From Aegilops tauschii subsp. strangulata (Eukaryota; Streptophyta; Magnoliopsida; Poales; Poaceae), in assembly GCF_002575655.3 (NCBI RefSeq), contig NC_053035.3:86019322-86083321 (forward strand): a DNA stretch of 64,000 nucleotides, read 5' to 3'. The notes under the pieces are model-generated. The model was not told the DNA's origin and ran no database searches. It worked only from the letters and a program-made list of their open reading frames with translations. This document shows, piece by piece, positions 57,901-64,000 of this stretch (its first letter is position 1; every line of letters starts with the position of its first letter). The position numbers and the translations under genes were made by a program.

Positions 57901-58264
57901 GTCATCGCATTGCGTGAAAAATTTTGGGGCCATTTGTTGAGTCCAGAAAAACAACGTCCTTCGGGCTCCCCCTACGGCAGACCCGAATGATGGTGATTGC
58001 ACATGTGCTATGTGCTGGCCTGCATGAAATGACACCAAACTTTGGCACCATGTGAGGATGCCCAATGTAGGCCCCCATGCAACATGTGAGCCATTCCTGA
58101 CACCGAAGGAACCTTGCGTCACGTCCGGGCAACGTTTCGGGTTCTTTTCGCCGGCAAAATCCTAGTAAATGCATCGAGTGTCGGAAATCGATGAGAATTG
58201 GCATGCATGATGTCCATGGTCATCCCATTGTGTGAAAAAAAATTGGGGCCATTTGGTTGAGTTG
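54962..58264 (+). repeat. 320-bp satellite, 10.3 units, with 639-bp dimer structure
   Basis: Units start with AAAATCCTAGTAAATGCATC or AAAACCCTAG at 54,962, 55,282, 55,602, 55,921, 56,241, 56,560, 56,880, 57,199, 57,519, 57,838 and 58,156 (the last one partial). Spacing is 318-320 bp. Units alternate between two types: type 1 has GATGAGAATT, CTCCCCCTAC and GCGTCACG; type 2 has GATGATAATT, CCCCCCTAC and TGTGTCACG. Pairs 3-4, 5-6 and 7-8 are almost identical 639-bp dimers, which means recent amplification in steps of two units. Confidence 0.95.
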
Positions 58265-59439
58265 AGATAATTATTTGATATCAAAATTTTCTAATATGAA
58301 AAAGAAAAGAAAAAAATACATGAAACGAGCCCCTCATCGCTCAAAGAGAGGAGCAGCTGCGATTTGTTACACAATTCCCGGATCGGAATCTACAAAAAAA
58401 AAACTCGAGCGTGGGAAGCCTATCCCTTTAATTTAGGAGCACGTACTGCCTCTCCTCAACTAAGGAAGGCAAAGATCACGGGCGTTCTATCCCTGGTGGT
58501 TACGACGACCTAGGAGATCCTCCTCCTCCTATTTAGTCTCGGCATCGTCTTTCATGTCGTCTACGACGGCTCCTACCGCCGAGTCGACGACAGCTGCGTC
58601 CCTAGCATCGGCCCAACCCCAGCAAGATCGTCGAGAACATCCAGGTCGTCAGTGCGTGCTGGCTGTCGTGGACGAACTGCGTCCACGTTACAACGCCGAC
58701 AACTTGCATCTTCATCGAGCGATCCAGTATGTTGGCAACCGTACCGCATCCATGATGCTTTTCTTTGTGCGTCTGTTAGATTCGATAGGACTAAGATTAA
58801 TTAGCGCATAATCTTCGCATTACATCTGTTGGAGTAGATGTTTTTTGTTTGTGCGTGTATTTGATTAGATAGGCCTATGACACTAGATTTGTTTGTGCGT
58901 GTATTTGATTAGATAGCCCTACGATGGCAAATTAGTTTCTGCATGTTGTTTGTTGTCTTTCACTTGTAGGTTGGATTGATGAATAAACAACAATTTTTTA
59001 TCAGTGTTATTTATAGCAATGCCCTAAGACATGCATGTTGCAACTATGAGACGCCGACTAATATTGTATGTGATGCACGTTTGTTTGATGCATGTTCCAG
59101 TATGCATAATTTCGTTTTTTCTTTTCAATTTACTATTAATTAGGCACTGTCACTGATTCTTATATCTATTTGTACAGTACCATATGAAAATAAATGATTA
59201 GATAAATTATGTTGCTTTTTATTATGAAACTAATTGGTTAAACAAGTACTTGTTAAACTGTCATTTTATGTGCTGCACGTGTCTCTGCTGAATGTTTCTG
59301 TATGAATAAATTATGTTGTATAGTTTTCTATCTACTGTGGGATAGTGTATTCCATTATTATGTTTTATGCAACAATATGTTAGGAAAAAAGTTGATTACA
59401 TAATTTATGGTACTATAACCAAGTATATTTTTTAACAGG
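58265..59439 (+). other. Upstream region of the Ulp1 gene, with possible 5' exon
   Basis: An open frame of 85 codons from an ATG at 58,554 (MSSTTAPTAESTTAASLAS) may be a 5' exon or a short relic. The stretch before 59,440 ends TTTTTTAACAG, a good acceptor, so an upstream exon should exist. A 28-bp direct repeat (TTGTTTGTGCGTGTATTTGA and following) lies at about 58,846 and 58,890. The rest is AT-rich and intron-like. Confidence 0.4.
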
Positions 59440-62400
59440 ATGGATGAACTCAACGGAGAAATTGTTTGCGCCGTAGAAAAATGGTGCAAACTTATTGCCG
59501 GTCTATCTTCCGGTCAACGGGCCGCACTTGCCGAAACACCACTCCGTAGCATGCTTCAGATACCTTCGCTGAAGATGCGTACACTGTTGATCCGGTACAT
59601 GGTTGAGATATTTGATCCTAGCAAGGGCAGATTCATTGTACAAGACTTGGTTGGCGAAGTGTCTCTCGGTGCCGTGGATGTTGAGTGCATCTTGTCCTTG
59701 GAGAACCACGGACTGTCGGCAGAAGGTATTCTCGGTGAGGAAGGTGAGGATGTTAAAGATCGAGTGCCACCTCAATTCCTGAGCAAGACCACAGGTAACA
59801 TAGTCATCGATGATCTGATTGTGGACATCACAAAAAATAAATCTGCCGACGACGATTTCCTTCGGAGAGTTGTCCTCGTGTTGCTTGGAACAGTTCTTGC
59901 TCCCATGTCGAGCAAGACTGTACCAAAGCAATATTACGCATTGGTGGACGATGTGAAGCGTATATCCAAGATTAATTGGAATGCATTCACCCTCCGGGTT
60001 CTGCTGGACTGCCTTCGCAACGTGAGGAAAGGCAAACACCTCCGCCAATGGACGAGAGGGAACTTAGCTCTCCTGCAGGTACACCTTTCAGACTTGTACC
60101 ATTGCAAAAAATATATATGATTGCTAATTTACCTGCTGTATAGTACTAATTGTAATTTTTCATATTCATGCAGTACCTGTACTGGGAGAAGGTTCAGCCT
60201 CTGGAAGGTGAATGCGCATTCAATCCTAGCTTGTCCATGGAACCTCTAATGAGGAATTGGACTGAAGCTGCAGCCTCAAGGAGAGACAAGTTTGATTATG
60301 ACCAAAGCCGTGGCCGTGGTAACATCAAGGTAATTCATTACGTTGGGTACTTCTTAACTTTTATATAACATCATTAGTTGTATTCATATTTTTATTGATC
60401 ACATATACTTGTATTTCACATGCAGATTGAAGACAACATAACCAAGGAGTATAGGGCGCAGGAGCGCAAAGTACCCGAACCAGAAAAGCCAAAAATGAAG
60501 CCTGCCGTTGGTGCGGCAAAGAAGTCCAAGTTAGCCTCAAACGTGGACGAGATGATGAACCTCATCATGAAGCGGTGTATGGATTACATACGCAGCGAAA
60601 TGAAGGAAATACCAGAACAAGTAGCCGAGGTGACACACCCTTAATTCTATGTTTACAACATTTTTGAAGTTGCAAAACCGTGCCGACATTAATTAATATT
60701 TTTTATGTAATGCAGAGATTGTTAGAGAAGTTGAACCAAAATGGTGTGATGTACAAGCCAGCGGCTGCTGCGGCTTCCGACAACAACGATGCCGACCTAG
60801 AAGTGGATTCCTTGGAGAATGGTCCGCCAGAAAAAAGAAGAATTCGTGTACAAGGATGACTCTGACGGTCTAGAGCCGGTGATTGATTTGACATAGCCTG
60901 ACGAGCCTGTTGTAAACCAGAACAACGATGATGAGGAAGTATGTTTTCATTTATTTGTCTTCATTTATCTCAATTATGCACCTTCATTTTTGTTAACTGA
61001 ACCTATCACATTATTTTTTTGTTAACTAGAAAACACCTGCCAAGTTAAATGTTGACAAGACAACGAAGCCTACTGATGAGTGCGGCGCAACACCGGAGAA
61101 CCCTTGGATTGTAGGTAATTCTCCTCGAGCAGAATCGTCCGACATTGACATTTCTGCAAGTTCTATCGACAGGATGGTGGGTAAGAGCAAGGGGAAAAAG
61201 TATGCAGCAACCGCAAAAGAAGACGATTTTATATCCGGGAAGCGCCGACGGACTGTTCCCAAGAAATTTGAATCCCCCTTTAAACTTGACAAGCCCGGCA
61301 AGCGAAGCGCTCGCGGTACTAAGCCATCCGGCAACACTACCGCAACTAGAGGTACCGTTAGTAGCTATCTTAGTGCTTAATTTACTACCATTTCATGTAC
61401 TCACCGTTCGTGACGTTCGTAATTTATCATGCAGCTCTGTTTAGTGACAATGACATGGAAGGCTCTGTTAAGGACGATTTGACACCGGAACTCATCGATG
61501 CTGCTGTTGCGTTTGTGGAGGCAGCTGCTCGGTCTGAGAAGAATATGACAAAAAGAGTTTACTACAATGAACGTGGCACCTCTGTGACTGTGGAGAGAAT
61601 ACGACCGGTACTTGAGCATACATGGCTGGCGGATGACGTAAGATCTATTACCATGTCCTGCTATTTAAGTGCATAATCTAGGTGTCACCTATGAAAATAA
61701 AATGTTCTATTATTTTACGCAGGTTATCGATGCTTATCAGACACATTTGGCTCTGCGCGTTGGTCATGATCGGCACCTCTGTCCAGCCTGGAGGTCCAAA
61801 TACCTTGTTGATCGTGCTAAGGCACGAGACAACCCTAAACCGTCGAAATACAACATGGATAGTGCGCTGAGCAGAGCTGGAGCAGTACGTAGGGTTCTGG
61901 ACGAGTATACCGTCCGTGATAAGGTATGATATGTTCTTACTAGTTCATTAACACTCATTTCAACAAGCATAATTGCATCTGATTACAAATGTGTTCCACA
62001 TTTCAGTCATTTATCCCGTTGAACGTCGGCAATACACACTGGATCACGGTGGTGATGCACAACCGCAAGAAAGAATTCCGAGTTTTTGATTCGCTCTATC
62101 CTCTCGAGTTCTCTCTCGACACTGTGAAAGCACTGGTACTCTCCCCGACATTGAGCATTCTTCATATGAAATGTCATATGGTTTCTCACTACTACTTTCT
62201 TTCAAATAGCGACTAGCAATAGCAATTGATATGGAAGAGGCAAACCGTATTACACCTGGCAAATATCCAGACGTCACTAAGTGGCCTATCATACCTCAGA
62301 TCGACATGCCACCACAAGAGGACGGGTGAGTTATGGTTCATCATTTTCTACTTACGAAAGACATGTTCGTGTGCACGGTGACTAATGTTTGCATATATAT

Positions 62401-62682
62401 TAGGAACTCTTGTGGCCTTTTTGTGATTGAAGTTATGGAGCATTGGGACGGGGATCGATGGACCGCCGATTTTACCCAGGTAATTTGTCCTCTCTGCTCG
62501 TATACTTGTACAATTGTCGTATAATACCAACTTCTATTCATTAAACCTTGTTCTAAAAATTGCAGGGCACGGTTAATACAAGGAGAAGGCGTCTCATCGC
62601 CGAGTTGGTTCTCTCACCTACCAACACGCTCGAATGTGTGAAGAACAAAATCCGCGACATCGCAAAGAAAAGCAAGGCGTGA
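59440..62682 (+). pseudogene. Ulp1/SENP-type C48 cysteine peptidase, 11 exons, broken in exon 4
   Basis: Exons: 59,440-60,078; 60,174-60,329; 60,426-60,629; 60,716-60,938; 61,030-61,351; 61,435-61,637; 61,723-61,923; 62,007-62,135; 62,210-62,325; 62,404-62,479; 62,566-62,682, with GT-AG borders and compatible phases except in exon 4. The N-terminal ~210 residues form a helical region like the plant-mobile/aminotransferase-like domains that precede Ulp1 in many grass proteins. The middle is basic and low-complexity (GKRRRTVPKKF). The C-terminus has the C48 catalytic set: H in GNTHWITVV, D in FRVFDSLYP, and Q and C in QEDG plus NSCGLFVIEVM. Exon 4 is one base too long (run of six A at 60,831-60,836), giving TGA at 60,857, and has a further TAG at 60,894 in the other frame. 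Such Ulp1 genes remove SUMO in the nucleus, but many grass copies are carried by Mutator-like transposons. Confidence 0.82.
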
Positions 62683-63051
62683 AGACATCATACATGATTC
62701 AAGATTCTAGTTTCAGTCGTTTGTTTTAAGTCCGGAAGCATGTTTCCCGGCATGGACAACTTTGATTTTCTATCATTCATGTAATAAGCACGATACCATG
62801 GATTTTGTGTGGATTTTTGGTCGCTCACACATACTTGTGTATGTGTAATGCAGTCAGACTATACGTTTCGTACCAATAAATTTTTGCTTCCCTTCATTAG
62901 TTCTACCTTAATGTTTTTTGCTGCTGTGTTCATTCTTTTCTTCCATGGAAGAGTAATTCATTTCCTTTTTACTTTTGCATATTTTTTTTATTTGATTTGG
63001 CATTATTCAACAATAAGAAAAAAAGTTGATCAATTCCTTTTTGTTTGCCTG
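62683..63051 (+). other. 3' flank of the Ulp1 gene
   Basis: AT-rich, with AATAAG and AATAAA motifs near 62,783 and 62,875 that could serve polyadenylation. No gene seen. Confidence 0.45.
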
Positions 63052-63390
63052 AGAATCAACCTCGGCTGTCGTGCCATCCGGTGTGGGATCCCGCGCCCGA
63101 GACAACGACAGATCCGGTCCCAGCGCGGGCGACCCAGTCGACGAGCGCCAGTTGGCGCGGGGGGACGCGCCAGGTCTGGTCCCGCCCGACCGCTCGGTGG
63201 AGACAGCCCGCGTGTCGGACGCAGACGGGCCACCCGTGGATCCTGCGGTTGGTGGAGTAGGCAGATCCGCCTGGGATCCCGTGCGCATGACTGCCGCTGG
63301 ATCTCTCGGGATCGGCGTCCACAGGTGGATCTTCCTCATGTCTTGCGCCAGACTCCCTTGGCGTTATGTGTTGCTTCAAATCTCGTTGCA
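63052..63390. repeat. GC-rich block of unknown origin
   Basis: About 340 bp of high GC embedded in AT-rich sequence with sharp edges, open in several frames on both strands. The composition (P, S, T, R-rich in the minus frames) resembles linker regions of copia polyproteins, but no motif proves it. Most likely a captured or inserted fragment. Confidence 0.3.
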
Positions 63391-63673
63391 CAGTTTTTTT
63401 GCTGCATTTTTGTTAGCCTTTTCCTTTTCTGCATCATGAAGATCAGGATCAGTAGCACCATCAATCACATGATCAACTACTATTTCGCCCCCTTGATCAG
63501 TATGATTTAGAGCTCCGGTGGAAGCAAAATAATTTCAGTGCTTAGCCAAGAACTATTTCGAAAGTGATATAATTTATTGGTTAATATAATGTACTTAGAC
63601 CTTACACAAATGAACTGGCCACAATGTAGATAGGACTTGATCATTCTGTTCAACAATAAACCACAAAACATAC
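63391..63673. other. Intergenic, no gene seen
   Basis: AT-rich sequence, probably including the 3' untranslated region of the minus-strand coiled-coil gene that ends at 63,674. Confidence 0.4.
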
Positions 63674-64000
63674 TTAAAATTCATCACAAATCTCCTTCAG
63701 CTTCTTGATCTTCTCAACGTACCCATGTTTCTGTTTGAGAAAATCTGCAATAATATACTCAAGTTTTTTCTTCTCTTGCTTCAGCTGGTCCCTCTCTCTC
63801 ATCACTTGGTCTCTCTCTAGCACCACCCGGTCCCGGTCTTTCTCAGCCTTTACCCTCAGGACCTGATGTAGATTGGCACAACCATGATCTGCCATCTTAT
63901 TCTTCTCCAGCTCCTCTTTGAGATCGCTAAGTGACAATCTTGCATTGCCCAACTGCGTGAGAGCATCCTCCTTATCAGCCACCAGTTTAGCAAAGTCCAT
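63674..64000 (-). CDS. Coiled-coil protein, partial at right edge
   Basis: Open minus-strand frame of 108 residues and a stop, reaching the window edge. The ATG at the very edge may not be the true start. It is almost entirely a charged coiled coil (KEELEKNKMAD, RDRVVLERDQVMRERDQL), ending in KKLEYIIADFLKQK and LKEICDEF. Similar tails occur in grass transposon-associated zinc-finger proteins, as far as I recall. The function cannot be assigned. Codon use and lack of stops suggest a real exon. Confidence 0.5.
   Translation of the reverse strand: MDFAKLVADKEDALTQLGNARLSLSDLKEELEKNKMADHGCANLHQVLRVKAEKDRDRVVLERDQVMRERDQLKQEKKKLEYIIADFLKQKHGYVEKIKKLKEICDEF

Noticed and set aside
54968..58204. Repeated minus-strand frames of 107-134 codons in the 320-bp satellite
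   Set aside because: They recur only because the units are nearly identical; they have no start context, they overlap in two frames per unit, and small indels between units shift them freely.
49221..58264. CRISPR-like array
   Set aside because: The repeat units are adjacent or very long, without short unique spacers, and the genome is a plant.
45056..64000. CACTA transposon boundaries
   Set aside because: I found no CACTACAAGAAA-type ends or matching inverted termini on reading, so a CACTA origin of the gene island is not supported.

Overview
The window is a piece of a large, repeat-rich grass genome, most likely Triticeae (wheat, Aegilops, rye or barley). The evidence is the very high density of nested LTR retrotransposons with 1-4 kb LTRs, copia LTR ends of the Angela/WIS/BARE type, Athila-like and chromovirus-type gypsy elements, and plant-style introns. 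There is no bacterial-type gene organisation.

Left part, 1-41,114: almost entirely nested retrotransposons, and the nesting order can be read from target-site duplications (TSDs). A gypsy gag fragment (G, 39,589-40,572) was hit by an Athila-like element (C, right end 39,583). The 5' LTR of C was hit by a copia element (B, 17,539-39,055, TSD ATGGT). B was hit by a second copy of the same copia family (A, 20,003-32,836, TSD GGTCG/GGTCT). A was hit by a long-LTR element that now survives as a solo LTR (H, 22,486-26,631, TSD CACAG/CACAC). The internal region of C was separately hit by a gypsy-like element (F, LTR 12,904-13,982). F contains a coiled-coil open frame that was split by a full gypsy element (D, 809-11,832, TSD CGTGA). 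The LTR of yet another element (E) sits at 68-548. D keeps an uninterrupted 1,483-residue gag-pol frame, but its 5' LTR has lost 3.1 kb, including the promoter.

Right part, 41,115-64,000: a gene-bearing island. It holds a single-exon open frame of unknown function (42,448-43,206), a clean three-exon zf-XS-type zinc-finger gene (46,117-48,355), a small broken gene (51,315-51,767), a three-exon minus-strand gene with a PB1-like region (52,507-53,321), an eleven-exon Ulp1/SENP-type (C48) peptidase gene with a frameshift and a stop in exon 4 (59,440-62,682), and a coiled-coil frame running off the right edge. Between them lie four tandem arrays: 82 bp, 322 bp with an internal palindrome in each unit, about 82 bp AT-rich, and a 320-bp satellite with 639-bp dimeric higher-order structure.

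The most interesting unexplained signals are three. First, three minus-strand promoter-like modules carry a plant snRNA upstream sequence element, then 24-25 bp, then a TATA-like box. That is RNA polymerase III spacing, and each is followed by a T-run terminator, so they predict three undescribed small RNAs. Second, both 4.2-kb LTR types carry a matching split acidic mini-ORF whose exons join in frame across a GC-AG intron with identical phases. Third, two ~320-bp satellites of unrelated sequence each sit beside an ~82-bp AT-rich array.
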